NCBI RefSeq assembly: GCF_036099295.1
Contig: NZ_CP107976.1
Span: 1,116,001 to 1,180,000, forward strand
From: Streptomyces sp. NBC_00358
Lineage (GTDB): Bacteria > Actinomycetota > Actinomycetes > Streptomycetales > Streptomycetaceae
DNA length: 64,000 nucleotides
Direction: 5' to 3'
The notes under the pieces are model-generated. The model ran no database searches. It was not told the DNA's origin and saw nothing but the letters and a program-made list of their open reading frames with translations. A program made the position numbers and the translations under genes. Below are positions 15,875 through 24,312 of this stretch, in pieces (the first letter of the stretch is position 1; each line of letters begins with the position of its first letter).

Positions 15875-16851
15875 GATCGCCGCTCCTTCCGGAAGGTGGC
15901 CACCAGATAAGGGATGATCACGACGAGTGAGATGACGAGCAGGACCACCGCTATCGCGGAGCCGTAACCGATGCGGCTGGACTCGCCGATGATGTTGTTG
16001 GTCACCAGGATCGAGAGCAACTCGGTTCCCTGGGCACCCTTGTTGAAGACGAAGACCAGGTCGAAGGCGCGCAGCGACTCGATGATGGTGACGACCAGCA
16101 CGACCGTGTTGGTGGGACGCAGCGTCGGGAAGATGACGTGTTTGAACGTCTGCCACTCGTTCGCGCCGTCCAGCGCGGAGGCCTCTCTGAGGGAGGGGTC
16201 GATTCCCTTGAGGCCGGCCAGGTAGAGGATCATCATGTAGCCGGTGTGGCGCCAGGAGGCCGCGACGAGGACTGCCCACAGGTTGAGTTTGGGGTCGCCG
16301 ATCCAGTCGATGTAGTGGCCCGGCTTGTTGGCGCCGATGAGGCTGTTGATCAGGCCCGTGTCCGGGTTGTAGACGAGCTGCCAGACGAAGCCGATGCAGG
16401 CCATCGAGATGACGACCGGCAGGAAGAACGCCGTCTGGTAGACACGGCTGAAGCGGATGTTCTTGTCGAGCTGGACGGCCAGGAAGAGGCCGAACGGTGT
16501 CGGGATCAGGATGAGGACGACGAACCAGATGACGTTGTGCTGGACGGCGGGCCAGAACTGCGGGTTGTCGGCGAAGAGTTGATGGAAGTTCTGGAGGCCC
16601 ACCCACTTGATCGAGCCGAACCCGATGCCGTCCCAGGTGGTGAAGGCGAGGGCGATGGAGGCGAGGGCGGTGGCCCAGACCAGGGCCACGTGCAGGACCG
16701 TGGGCACGCCCGCCATGAGGGCGAGCGTGAACCGGTCACGGCGGGTCAGCAGGCGGCGGTGGCCGCGTGCGGCCCGCTTCGGCGCGGAGGCAGCGCCCGG
16801 AGGCGGCACGCTGGCCGCCTCCGGGGACTTCGTCGTGGTTTCGGTGTTCAT
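15871..16851 (-). CDS. Carbohydrate ABC transporter permease (MalF type)
   Basis: A 326-residue permease with a basic, low-complexity cytoplasmic N-terminus (about 1-40) and six or more helices. The EAA loop is REASALDGANEWQTFKHVIFPTLRPT. An in-frame GTG at 16863, overlapping the stop of the binding-protein gene, would lengthen it by four residues and couple it to that gene; ATG 16851 is taken here. It forms a heterodimer with the following permease and receives sugar from the lipoprotein upstream. It is probably energised by a shared MsiK-like ATPase, which is not in the window. Confidence 0.9.
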   Translation of the reverse strand: MNTETTTKSPEAASVPPPGAASAPKRAARGHRRLLTRRDRFTLALMAGVPTVLHVALVWATALASIALAFTTWDGIGFGSIKWVGLQNFHQLFADNPQFWPAVQHNVIWFVVLILIPTPFGLFLAVQLDKNIRFSRVYQTAFFLPVVISMACIGFVWQLVYNPDTGLINSLIGANKPGHYIDWIGDPKLNLWAVLVAASWRHTGYMMILYLAGLKGIDPSLREASALDGANEWQTFKHVIFPTLRPTNTVVLVVTIIESLRAFDLVFVFNKGAQGTELLSILVTNNIIGESSRIGYGSAIAVVLLVISLVVIIPYLVATFRKERRS

Positions 16852-16859
16852 GGTGTCGT

Positions 16860-18170
16860 TCACGCGGTCGCGAAGATCTGCTTCTTCTGGCGCTCGATCG
16901 AGGACAGCAGACTGTCCACGCCCTTGGGGTTCTGGAGGAACTTCTGGAGTCCGGGCTGCATCACCGTCGAGGTGAAGTCCGGGCGGGAGTCGCGGTCCAT
17001 GAACTGGGTCAGGGTCTTGGCGCCCCCGATCATGTCGAAGGCCTTCTTCTGGAGCGCCGAGTACGCGGAGGTGTCGGCCTTGCTGGAGGCGGCCACCACG
17101 CTCGGGTCGCCCTTGAGGTAGAGCTCCTCGGCCGCCGGGCTGCCCATGTACTCCAGCAGCTTGAGGACGCCGGCGTGGTTCTTGGGGGCCTTGCTGACCA
17201 TGAGGCCGTCGGTGGGGGCCTCCACGGTGTCCTGCCCGTACGCGGAGTTGATCTCCGGGAAGGGGAAGAAGTCGAGGTCGTCCAGGTCGTCCTTGTTGGT
17301 GAACTGCTGGGCCACGAAGGTGCCGAGGAGGTACATGCCGGCCTTCTTGGCCACCAGCGTCTGCGCGGCGTCCTGCCAGGTGCGGCCCATGAAGCCGTCC
17401 TGGTGGTACGGGAGGAGTTCGGCCCAGTGGTCGAAGGTGGCCTTGACCTTGGCGTCGGTCCAGGACGCCTTGCCGGCCATGAGCTGGACGTGGAAGTCGT
17501 AGCCGTTCAGGCGGAAGTTGATCTGGTCGAAGGTGCCCATCGCGGGCCAGGCGTCCTTGTCGCCGAAGGCGATCGGGACGAGCTTGTCCTTCTTCATCTG
17601 CTTGCACAGGGCGACGAGTTCGTCCCAGGTGGTGGGCACCTTGTAGCCGTACTGCTGGAAGACGCTCTTGCGGTAGAAGACGGCCCACGGGTACGTGGTC
17701 ATCGGAACGAAGTAGTACTTGCCGTCCTCGCCCTTGCTGAGCTTCTTCATCGCGTCGGGGAAGTTGTCCCCGATCTTGGCCCACACGTCGTCGATGGGCG
17801 TGGCGAGCTTCTTGGCCGCGAAGAACTGCATGCGGTACCCGGCGAACCAGTTGAAGACGTCGTCCGGGGTGCCTTGCAGATACGAGTTGATCTGCTCCTG
17901 GAAGGTGTTGTGGTCCTTCGTGTTGACGTCGACCGTGAGGCCGGACTGCTTCTTGAAGGCCGCGTAGACGTCGGCGAACGCCTTCTTCGGCACGGCGTCG
18001 GACGCGTTGGAGCCGACCGTGACCGTCTTGGAGTCCGACGCCGCGTCACTGCCGCCGCAGGCGCTCAGCAGGGGTATGCCCGCGCCGAGCGCGGCCGCGC
18101 CGCCGATTCCGCGAAGCAGGGTGCGACGGCTGGGGGTCGGGGCGGACAGACCCGGGAGGGGAAGGTGCAT
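16860..18170 (-). CDS. Sugar ABC transporter substrate-binding lipoprotein
   Basis: A 436-residue exported protein. The N-terminus has a twin-arginine-like stretch (SRRTLLRGIGG), a hydrophobic core and a lipobox (LLSACGG), so it is exported by Tat or Sec and lipid-anchored. The mature part is an extracellular solute-binding protein family 1 fold (SGLTVDVN, WDELVALCKQMK, VAQQFTNKDDLDDL). The ribosome site GGAG is a few bases before ATG 18170. It is the first gene of the galactoside operon and is preceded by a long inverted repeat and, further up, a LacI-type palindrome. The neighbouring glycosidases suggest galacto-oligosaccharides as ligand. Confidence 0.92.
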   Translation of the reverse strand: MHLPLPGLSAPTPSRRTLLRGIGGAAALGAGIPLLSACGGSDAASDSKTVTVGSNASDAVPKKAFADVYAAFKKQSGLTVDVNTKDHNTFQEQINSYLQGTPDDVFNWFAGYRMQFFAAKKLATPIDDVWAKIGDNFPDAMKKLSKGEDGKYYFVPMTTYPWAVFYRKSVFQQYGYKVPTTWDELVALCKQMKKDKLVPIAFGDKDAWPAMGTFDQINFRLNGYDFHVQLMAGKASWTDAKVKATFDHWAELLPYHQDGFMGRTWQDAAQTLVAKKAGMYLLGTFVAQQFTNKDDLDDLDFFPFPEINSAYGQDTVEAPTDGLMVSKAPKNHAGVLKLLEYMGSPAAEELYLKGDPSVVAASSKADTSAYSALQKKAFDMIGGAKTLTQFMDRDSRPDFTSTVMQPGLQKFLQNPKGVDSLLSSIERQKKQIFATA

Positions 18171-18189
18171 GACGGCTCCTGAGGGCAGG

Positions 18190-18249
18190 GTTCGGTCGAG
18201 TTGGACGGCGGGGAGGCCGGAAATCGATCAGAAACCAACTCGACCGAAC
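18190..18249 (-). promoter_or_regulatory. Long inverted repeat in the leader of the sugar operon
   Basis: GTTCGGTCGAGTTGG (18190-18204) and CCAACTCGACCGAAC (18235-18249) are perfect 15-bp inverted arms around 30 bases. The structure begins 20 bp upstream of the binding-protein start and just before its ribosome site. It could be an operator for a dimeric repressor or an mRNA stem controlling stability or translation. Neither role can be decided by reading. Confidence 0.5.
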
Positions 18250-18770
18250 AACGTGGGCGTAATGACAGCCCGATGTCGCCGTGGCGTCAAGACCTCGCAC
18301 TCCACGTGCCCGAAACGTGACCGACACGAAGCGGGGCGACGGTGGTCGCGCCGCGGGCACGTCCGTCCGTCAAGGCCACCGATCCGGACAGCGGAAGGCC
18401 TCCGGATACAGCTCAGCGGCCATGTGCGGGGCAAAGAAGGGGTATTGGACCGGTCAGGGAGAAGGCCGCGGGCACCGCGCGCGCCGGACCACGACGGGTG
18501 ACATGCGGGGCGGGGCGCGGACGACGAGGGCCGCCGACGCCACCTCCGCGGGCGGTCCGCAAACCGGTCCGCCCGGACAGGCCGACGACAAGAGCGGTGT
18601 CGGCTTTCACGACGGAGATGACCAAAAGTCAACAGTCGCTGGTTGGTTCTGTTTGCAGGCAGCCCAAATCGACATGAGGGCGATTCCATAACAAATGACA
18701 ACAGGGGCATGACGGACCATGGGGCCGCCCACCCCCCGGCCGGGCCGTCGCCCGCCGCCCAGTCTCGCGC
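18250..18770. other. Gene-free spacer, upstream region of the sugar operon
   Basis: About 520 bp without a convincing gene. A half-palindrome CGTAAT lies at 18258-18263, matching an arm of the full palindrome at 18773-18786. A TTGACT hexamer on the minus strand (18633-18628) could be a -35 box, but no good -10 follows. Open frames here are GC-driven and lack ribosome sites. Confidence 0.4.
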
Positions 18771-18772
18771 AA

Positions 18773-18786
18773 CGTAATCGATTACG
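18773..18786. promoter_or_regulatory. Probable LacI-family operator
   Basis: CGTAATCGATTACG is a perfect 14-bp palindrome with a central CG, the usual form of LacI/GalR operators. It lies between the LacI-type gene and the sugar operon, about 600 bp upstream of the binding-protein start. It stands out in a GC-rich background. Confidence 0.55.
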
Positions 18787-19468
18787 CTACGGTCCCTCGA
18801 CATCGATCCGGCAAAGCCGCGGAACGGAAACCGGCGTTCCGGAAGCGGTGGTTGGCGGTCGGTCCCGGCGTCGGGCGTCGACGCCGGGACCGCGTCGGAC
18901 CGACTCCGAGGCCGTGTCGGGCATCGACGCCCGGGCCGTGTCGGGCCGACTCCGAGCCGAGGTCAAGGCGACGCGGCCGCGTCAGGCCGAGGGGGGCGAC
19001 GGGCCGAGGCGGCGTCGGCGTCGGCGTCGGACCGGGTATGGGCCGGTGCCAGGCCCACACCAGGGCCGCGTCAGCCCACGCCAAGGGGCAGACCCACGCC
19101 GACGCGGCGTCAGAGCGACCCGAGGCGGCGTCAAGCACCGGCCCGAGGCGGGCCCCACCACAAGTTGGCGTCGGAGCGAAGCCGAGGCACCCGAGGCCCA
19201 TGCCGGACCGAGTCCCAGCCGGTGTCAGGCCCACGCCAGGGCCGTGTGCACGAGGGGCCGGCTCCAAGGCGAAGGCCGAGGAGTTGGGCCCGCGTTGTGG
19301 CGCCGTCAGAGGCCCCGGCCCGAGGCCGGCGCCAGGCCGACGCGGCGGCGTCCCGCCCGCGTGGGCGGCGCCCTGCCCACGTGGCTGCGTCAGGGTGACG
19401 TGGCGGCGTCGGACCGGGCCGAGGCGGAGGACTGGCGTCGGGGCGGCCGGAGTTGCGGCGAGGTGGCG
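18787..19468. repeat. GC-rich degenerate short-repeat region
   Basis: About 680 bp built largely of variations on a 12-15 base theme such as GCGTCGGACCGAGGC, with recurring GGCGTC, CCGAGGC and GCCCACGCCAGG blocks; GGCGTC is repeated in tandem at about 19015-19030. No frame gives a plausible protein: all are rich in arginine, proline, glycine and alanine and lack a ribosome site. It starts right after the palindrome and ends at the stop codon of the LacI gene. It is probably non-coding DNA expanded by slippage or duplication. Confidence 0.5.
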
Positions 19469-20461
19469 TCAGACCGAGGCGCGTGCAACGAAGTTCGCCG
19501 CCACCCGCACGGTCCGCTGTCGCGTCCGGCCGTCGATCTGCTCCAGGAGGAGTTCGGCCGCGACTCGGCCGACCTCGCGCGCCGGGTAGCGAATGGTCGT
19601 CAGCCGCGGGCGTACCAGCGAGGCGAAGTCGATGTCGTCGTGCCCGACCAGAGACACGTCGCCGGGGATGTCGAGCCCGAGGCGCTCGGCCGTGTCCATG
19701 GCGCCGACCGCCGTGATGTCGTTGCCGCACAGCACCGCTTCGGGCCGGCGCCGGGAACGCATCAGGCGTTCGAACCCCTCCGCCCCCGCCTCGCGGGTGT
19801 GCTCACCGTGGACGATGTGCTCCTCGGCGATGCGCAGACCCGCCGCGGCGGCGTGCTCCCGGACCCGCTCCAGTCGCGGATCACCGCCCGCGGCGTCCTT
19901 CGGCCCGGCGATCACGCCGATGCGCCGCCGGCCGGCGGCCGCGACATGCGCCAGCGCCTCGCGGACCGCGGTGTCGGCGTCGGGAGTGACCAGATCGACG
20001 TCGCCGAACGAGACGTCCGCACTGACGACCGCCGGAATCCCCGCGGCACGCAGCGCGTCGAAGGCGTCGGTGGCCAGCCGGAACGGCGTCATCACCACCC
20101 CGGCGAACCGCTGCTGCACCGACTCGCGCAGCAGCGCCTCCTCCTCGTCCCGGCGCGCCCCCGTACTGCTCACCAGGACGTGGTAGCCCCGGCCGCGCAG
20201 CTCGTCCTGTATCGAGCGGGCGAGCAGCGCGTAGAACGGGTTGGCGATGTCGGGCACCAGGAGGGCGACCATCGTGGATTTGCCGGTCCGCAGACTTCGG
20301 GCGACGGGATTGAGACTGAAGCCGAGCCGCTCGATGGCCGATTCGACCGATTTACGCGTTTCCTCGGTTACCGGCCGCTTTCCGCTCAGGACATACGAGA
20401 CGGTCGCGGACGAGACTCCCGCGGCTCGCGCCACGTCACTCATGGTCACCCGCTGCCGCAT
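19469..20461 (-). CDS. LacI family transcriptional regulator
   Basis: A 330-residue regulator. The N-terminal helix-turn-helix is canonical (TMSDVARAAGVSSATVSYVLSGKRPVTEETRKSV), followed by the hinge ARSLRTGKSTMVALLVPDIANPFY and a periplasmic-binding-protein-like sugar-sensing domain (VLCGNDITAVGAMDTAERLG, PGDVSLVGHDDIDFASLVRPRLTTIRYP). ATG 20461 is used, with ATG 20443 as an alternative. It lies upstream of and on the same strand as the galactoside import and hydrolysis operon, separated by the repeat region. It is the likely local repressor, released by a galactoside or by galactose. Confidence 0.9.
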   Translation of the reverse strand: MRQRVTMSDVARAAGVSSATVSYVLSGKRPVTEETRKSVESAIERLGFSLNPVARSLRTGKSTMVALLVPDIANPFYALLARSIQDELRGRGYHVLVSSTGARRDEEEALLRESVQQRFAGVVMTPFRLATDAFDALRAAGIPAVVSADVSFGDVDLVTPDADTAVREALAHVAAAGRRRIGVIAGPKDAAGGDPRLERVREHAAAAGLRIAEEHIVHGEHTREAGAEGFERLMRSRRRPEAVLCGNDITAVGAMDTAERLGLDIPGDVSLVGHDDIDFASLVRPRLTTIRYPAREVGRVAAELLLEQIDGRTRQRTVRVAANFVARASV

Positions 20462-20824
20462 TCGCGTCCGCCCCTTCTCCGACCACAACCCTACCGGCGC
20501 CACCGCCGCCCGAGGGATACGACGGACGCCACGCACTCCACGTCCTCGCAGGTCCACGCCCTTCAGCAAGCCGGACGCGGCCCGTCGGCGGCCTCGGAAC
20601 GCGCGCCGGGAGCCGGGCCGCCCCGCCCGTCGCGGCGAACCGGCCGGGCACTCGGCGTCCTCTTCGAATTCTTCGCGATAGCCGCAATACGGCCAATCGT
20701 CAACGAAATTCCCATAGTCACCCGATGGCGGAGGTCCGTGATCCCTGGGGGCCTCGCCTCCCGACTCCTGGCCAAAGGCGACCATACTGGGAAGGCACAC
20801 CACACCCCACCAGCAAAGTGACTC
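20462..20824. other. Divergent intergenic region with candidate lacI promoter
   Basis: Contains no gene. On the minus strand TTGACG (20703-20698) and TATCGC (20680-20675) are spaced by 17 bases, a fair sigma-70-like promoter for the LacI gene with a leader of about 200 bases. The surrounding stretch (20660-20720) is noticeably AT-rich for this genome. Confidence 0.4.
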
Positions 20825-21982
20825 ATGCCGAAGTCCTCCGCAGACCGTCCCACCGCCCCGGAAACAGTCTGGCTGGCCGCCGGGCGCCATACCGGCCCCG
20901 CCCCGCAACAGGCCCTCCGGGATCACCTGCAGGAACTGAAGAACAGCGAAAGGATCCAGGACTTCCTGGAGACGGAGAACGCCGCGACGCCCGATGGCCA
21001 TGTCTTCGAGGTGCGCTGGTTCGTCGCCGACGACGTCACGGTGCGGGCGCGGCTCGCCACCGACGGACGTGAGCAGGTCGACGGCGAGCGGCGCTGGACG
21101 CTGGCGGCGGAGGCGGAGCGGCCCTGGGATCCCTCCTGGCCCTCCCCCGCCGCCCTGCTCTGGCCCGAGCGGCACGACCTCTCCTGGGACCGGGACGCCG
21201 CGGCCGGGCTGCGGCTCCAGGACGTCAATCCGCTGCCGAAGGACGACGCCGCCCTGCGCCGCCTGATCAAGGACACCGCCCGGCACAGTTGGAGCATCAA
21301 CGTCGTCGTGCACGAGGCCATGACGCCCGACGCCGACGGCCGGCTCCCGCTGGCCCGGCTGCTGCCGCCCGCCCTGCGGCATCGCGTCGTGGAACACCGC
21401 GCCACGCCCGAGCAGTTCCACGCCGTCAACTGGGCGCTCGGCGACCTCGGGACGTCCGTGCCGCGGGGCGGGGCCGTCATCCTGTCCGGCACGCCCGCCC
21501 GGGTCGGATTCGACGAGCAGGCCTTCAGGGTGCGCAGCGTCTTCCTCGACGGCTCCCAACCGACGGAACTCCTGGACAAGGTCGTCCAGTTCGCGGCGCT
21601 GCCCTGGCCGTTGCCGGACGACGCGGCGGCGGCCCTGACCGCGCTCCGCGAGGAGTGGCATCTGCTGACCCTCGAAGAGGAACTCGTCCACGCGCGGGCC
21701 CTGGTGGCCTCGTACTCCGAGGCCCTCGACGCCATGACCAAGTCCCGCGACCTGTACCGCGAGGCGACCGAACTCGCCCACGCGGCGCTCGCCGAGATGG
21801 CCGAGTACCGGGACGCTGCGTCCGCCGCACGGGGCTCCGCGCAGGGACCGGACAAGCACCCCCTGTCGAAGACCCTCCAGCGTGTCACCGACACGCTGCT
21901 GTCCCGGCGGGCGCCACGCGTCGAAGCCCATCTCCAGGAGGCGCGCGCGAGCGAGGAGCGGGCCCGCGAGGCTTCCGGGTGA
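20825..21982 (+). CDS. Hypothetical protein with C-terminal coiled coil
   Basis: A 385-residue soluble protein, family not recognised. The N-terminal two thirds look globular, with mixed charges and several conserved-looking tryptophans (PWDPSWPSPAALLWPERHDLSW). From about residue 280 the sequence becomes long amphipathic helix (ALREEWHLLTLEEELVHARALVASYSEALDAMTKSRDLYREATELAHAALAEM), very probably a coiled coil, ending in a basic helical tail. No signal peptide or membrane helix is seen. It is divergent from LacI and convergent with GPP34; the latter may be a chance neighbour. ATG 20825 has only a weak ribosome site. Confidence 0.65.
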   Translation: MPKSSADRPTAPETVWLAAGRHTGPAPQQALRDHLQELKNSERIQDFLETENAATPDGHVFEVRWFVADDVTVRARLATDGREQVDGERRWTLAAEAERPWDPSWPSPAALLWPERHDLSWDRDAAAGLRLQDVNPLPKDDAALRRLIKDTARHSWSINVVVHEAMTPDADGRLPLARLLPPALRHRVVEHRATPEQFHAVNWALGDLGTSVPRGGAVILSGTPARVGFDEQAFRVRSVFLDGSQPTELLDKVVQFAALPWPLPDDAAAALTALREEWHLLTLEEELVHARALVASYSEALDAMTKSRDLYREATELAHAALAEMAEYRDAASAARGSAQGPDKHPLSKTLQRVTDTLLSRRAPRVEAHLQEARASEERAREASG

Positions 21983-22122
21983 CACCCGCGCGAAGGAGAC
22001 GGCGTTCCCGCCGGCGCGCCACCAGGGGCGCAGCGCCGCTGGGCGCCCGGCCGTCGTAGCGCGGAGTCCCTGGCTGACGTACACGGTCTCGTCCCAGCCG
22101 AGGCCGATGCACTGGTGTCACC

Positions 22123-22285
22123 GGTTCCGCTCAGGCGCCCGGCCCTCGGAACCCGGAAGACCCTGTTGCCGGTTGCGCTCCGGCGCCCGGCCCTCCAGCC
22201 CGGCGGGCCCGTGGCCGAGTCCGCCCGGACGGCCGGCCCTCCGAGCCCGCAGGACCCCGTGCCGAGTCCGCTCGGGCGCCGCGCC
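22123..22285. repeat. Imperfect tandem repeat of about 47 bp
   Basis: Three successive units (22123-22170, 22171-22216, 22217-22263) and a partial fourth share the layout G-TCCGC-CGG-CGCCCGGCCCTC...CCCG-GGACCC-GTGCC. It fills the space between two convergent genes and is not coding. Confidence 0.5.
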
Positions 22286-22335
22286 GGATGTCGGCGAACG
22301 CCGCTCAGGCGCCGCGCCAGATGTTGGCGAACGCC
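22270..22335. repeat. 33-bp tandem duplication at the 3' end of the GPP34 gene
   Basis: 22270-22302 and 22303-22335 are adjacent copies of a 33-bp sequence differing at three positions. The second copy contains the last codons and stop of the GPP34 gene; the first lies just past it. A tandem duplication of the gene end is the simple explanation. Confidence 0.7.
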
Positions 22336-22910
22336 GCGTTCTCGATGGCTCGGCGCTGGCGGACGGCTTCCAGTTCCATCACCGCGTCGTGCACGGCGGC
22401 CAGGACGGTCGTCACGGCGTCGTCGGCGACGTCCGGGCCGTCCTCGGTCTGCTCGGCGGGGATTCCGACCACCGCGGCGAGGGACGTGAGGACGGGCTCG
22501 TCCGCCGCCCAGCGGTGCGTCGCCCGGCTGCGGGCCGGTGAATCCACCAACTCCATGCGGTTGGCGCCGAAAGGCAGTCGGCCCCGCCGCTGCCGGGTGA
22601 GCTGCCCCGTCTGTTCGAGGTCGCTCTGATAGGCCGCCGACAGGTCCCGGCCCCTGCGCCACAGCCAGTCCTCGACCCGCTCGTACGGGGCCTGTCGCAC
22701 CAGCACGGACGCCGCCTCCCCCAGAAGCCGGTCGTCCGTCGCCGGCTGTCTCGCCGGAACCATGCGGTCACCGTCCAGTGTGATCGCCTCGCCGGCGAGA
22801 AGATCGATCACCTCGGCTCCGGCGAGGGCGAGCGACAGGTCGCCCTGCCCCACCGGACGTTCCGGCTCCTTGTCCATCGTGATGATGAACAAGTCCCTGG
22901 CCGTGGTCAC
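22305..22910 (-). CDS. GPP34 family phosphoprotein (bacterial GOLPH3 homologue)
   Basis: A 201-residue protein. The opening TARDLFIITMDKEPERPVGQGDLSLALAGAEVIDLL is diagnostic of the GPP34/GOLPH3 family. In eukaryotes GOLPH3 binds phosphatidylinositol-4-phosphate at the Golgi; bacterial members are common in Streptomyces, with no proven function. Start GTG 22910 has the ribosome site AAGGGAG. The rest is helical (RLLGEAASVLVRQAPYERVEDWLWRRGRDL). It stands alone and is convergent with the hypothetical gene upstream in coordinates. Its last codons are tandemly duplicated just beyond the stop. Confidence 0.85.
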   Translation of the reverse strand: MTTARDLFIITMDKEPERPVGQGDLSLALAGAEVIDLLAGEAITLDGDRMVPARQPATDDRLLGEAASVLVRQAPYERVEDWLWRRGRDLSAAYQSDLEQTGQLTRQRRGRLPFGANRMELVDSPARSRATHRWAADEPVLTSLAAVVGIPAEQTEDGPDVADDAVTTVLAAVHDAVMELEAVRQRRAIENAAFANIWRGA

Positions 22911-23058
22911 GAACGGCTCCCTTCGGAGTACTGCGCCCGGCGCGACCGTCACGCATCGGATCCAACACCTCCGGCGCACCACCGTCCGCGGGCGATTCGG
23001 CCGCCCGCGGAGAAGGGCACGTCACGATCGTGATCGTAACTCCCGGCGGACCGGCGCG

Positions 23059-24312
23059 TCAGTGAGCCGCGGGTTGCGCCGGCAGGTTGAAGACGTGCTG
23101 CGGCGTGACGATCTTCGTGATCGCGTCACCGAAGAGGGTGCTGGGCTCCGAGCCCTCGTGGTCGATGTCAGTGTTCAGCAGTACGACCAGGGTCGCGTGC
23201 GCCGGCGGGAAGTAGACGGTCAGCGACTCGTAGCCCGGCAGGGAGCCGTTGTGTCCGATCCATCCCTGTACGTCGAAGATGCCGAGGCCGTAGCCCGCGC
23301 CCGGGATCGTTGTGGGGGGTGTGGTGAGCCGCTGCTTCTGGGTGGCGGGGCTGATCATGGTGCTGCCGTCGGGGAAGACACCCGTGGCGACCGTACGCGC
23401 CCAGGCGCGCAGGTCCCGCAGATTGGAGATCATCGCTCCGGCCGCCCAGGCCCAGGAGGGATCCCAGTTCGTCGATTCCTCGACGTTGCCGCTCGCGGTC
23501 TGGTCCGTGTAGCCCTGCGCGTGCGGGCTCGGGAAGGCTGCGTCGACGGGGAAGTCGGTCTGGTTCAGGCCGGCGGGCGTCAGGATGTTGTTCTGGATGT
23601 ACTGTCCGAGCGGAGCGCCGCTGATCTTCTCGACGACCAGGCCGAGCAGGATGAGATTGGTGTTGCAGTAGGAGAACTTCTGGCCCGGCGGGAACAGCAC
23701 GGGGTGCTTGAAGGAGTACCCGAGCAGTTCCTGAGGAGTGAACGGGCGGCGCGGGTCGGACGTCAGCGCCGTGAAGAAGTCCGGGTCCATGGAGTAGTTG
23801 AAGAGCCCGCTGCGCATACCGGCGAGTTCGCGCAGGGTGATCTTGTCGCCGTTCGGCACACCGCCGACGTACTGGTCGATCGTGTCGTCGAGGCCGACCT
23901 TGCCCTGGTCGACAAGCTGCAACAGTGCCGTCACGGTGAACGTCTTGGTCTCGCTGCCGATGCGCATGTACAGATTCGGCGACATCTGCCGCCCGCTGCT
24001 CTTGTCGGCGAGCCCGAACGAACGCACGTAGCCGGCCTGGTGGGGCGCCCACAGCCCGACGGTCACCCCGGGCACGTTCGCCTCTCGCATGACCTTCCGT
24101 ACGGCGTCGTCGAGTTGCTGCCGCACGGCCGGGGTGAGGTCCTGGAAGCCGTCCGACGTGCCGGACGGCGAGGGCGGTTCGGTCGCGGTGGCGGCCACCG
24201 GTACGGAGGCCGGGGCGGCGAACGCGGCGCCTCCCGCGACGGGTACCAGGAACGTCCCCACCACGACGGCGGTGACGGCACCTCTGCGCAATCGCCTGGA
24301 CGAACGCCTCAT
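23059..24312 (-). CDS. Exported serine hydrolase (beta-lactamase/DD-carboxypeptidase family)
   Basis: A 417-residue exported protein. The N-terminus RRSSRRLRRGAVTAVVV, a hydrophobic core and AFAAPAS is a signal peptide. The S-x-x-K active site is S120-E-T-K123, the second motif is YCN in FSYCNTNLI, and the third is HNG in WIGHNGSLPG. This combination is that of class C beta-lactamase-like D-alanyl-D-alanine carboxypeptidases and esterases. ATG 24312 is selected because it opens the signal peptide. It stands alone between two other genes on its strand. Likely to act on peptidoglycan peptides or esters outside the cell. Confidence 0.88.
   Translation of the reverse strand: MRRSSRRLRRGAVTAVVVGTFLVPVAGGAAFAAPASVPVAATATEPPSPSGTSDGFQDLTPAVRQQLDDAVRKVMREANVPGVTVGLWAPHQAGYVRSFGLADKSSGRQMSPNLYMRIGSETKTFTVTALLQLVDQGKVGLDDTIDQYVGGVPNGDKITLRELAGMRSGLFNYSMDPDFFTALTSDPRRPFTPQELLGYSFKHPVLFPPGQKFSYCNTNLILLGLVVEKISGAPLGQYIQNNILTPAGLNQTDFPVDAAFPSPHAQGYTDQTASGNVEESTNWDPSWAWAAGAMISNLRDLRAWARTVATGVFPDGSTMISPATQKQRLTTPPTTIPGAGYGLGIFDVQGWIGHNGSLPGYESLTVYFPPAHATLVVLLNTDIDHEGSEPSTLFGDAITKIVTPQHVFNLPAQPAAH

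Noticed and set aside
18782..19267. Minus-strand open frame with proline/glycine repeats in the spacer
   Set aside because: Composition follows the DNA repeats; no domain, no ribosome site and no plausible start.
18719..20821. A very long plus-strand open frame across the repeat region and the LacI gene
   Set aside because: It is rich in arginine, proline and glycine, has no ribosome site, and lies opposite a clear LacI gene and GC-rich repeats.
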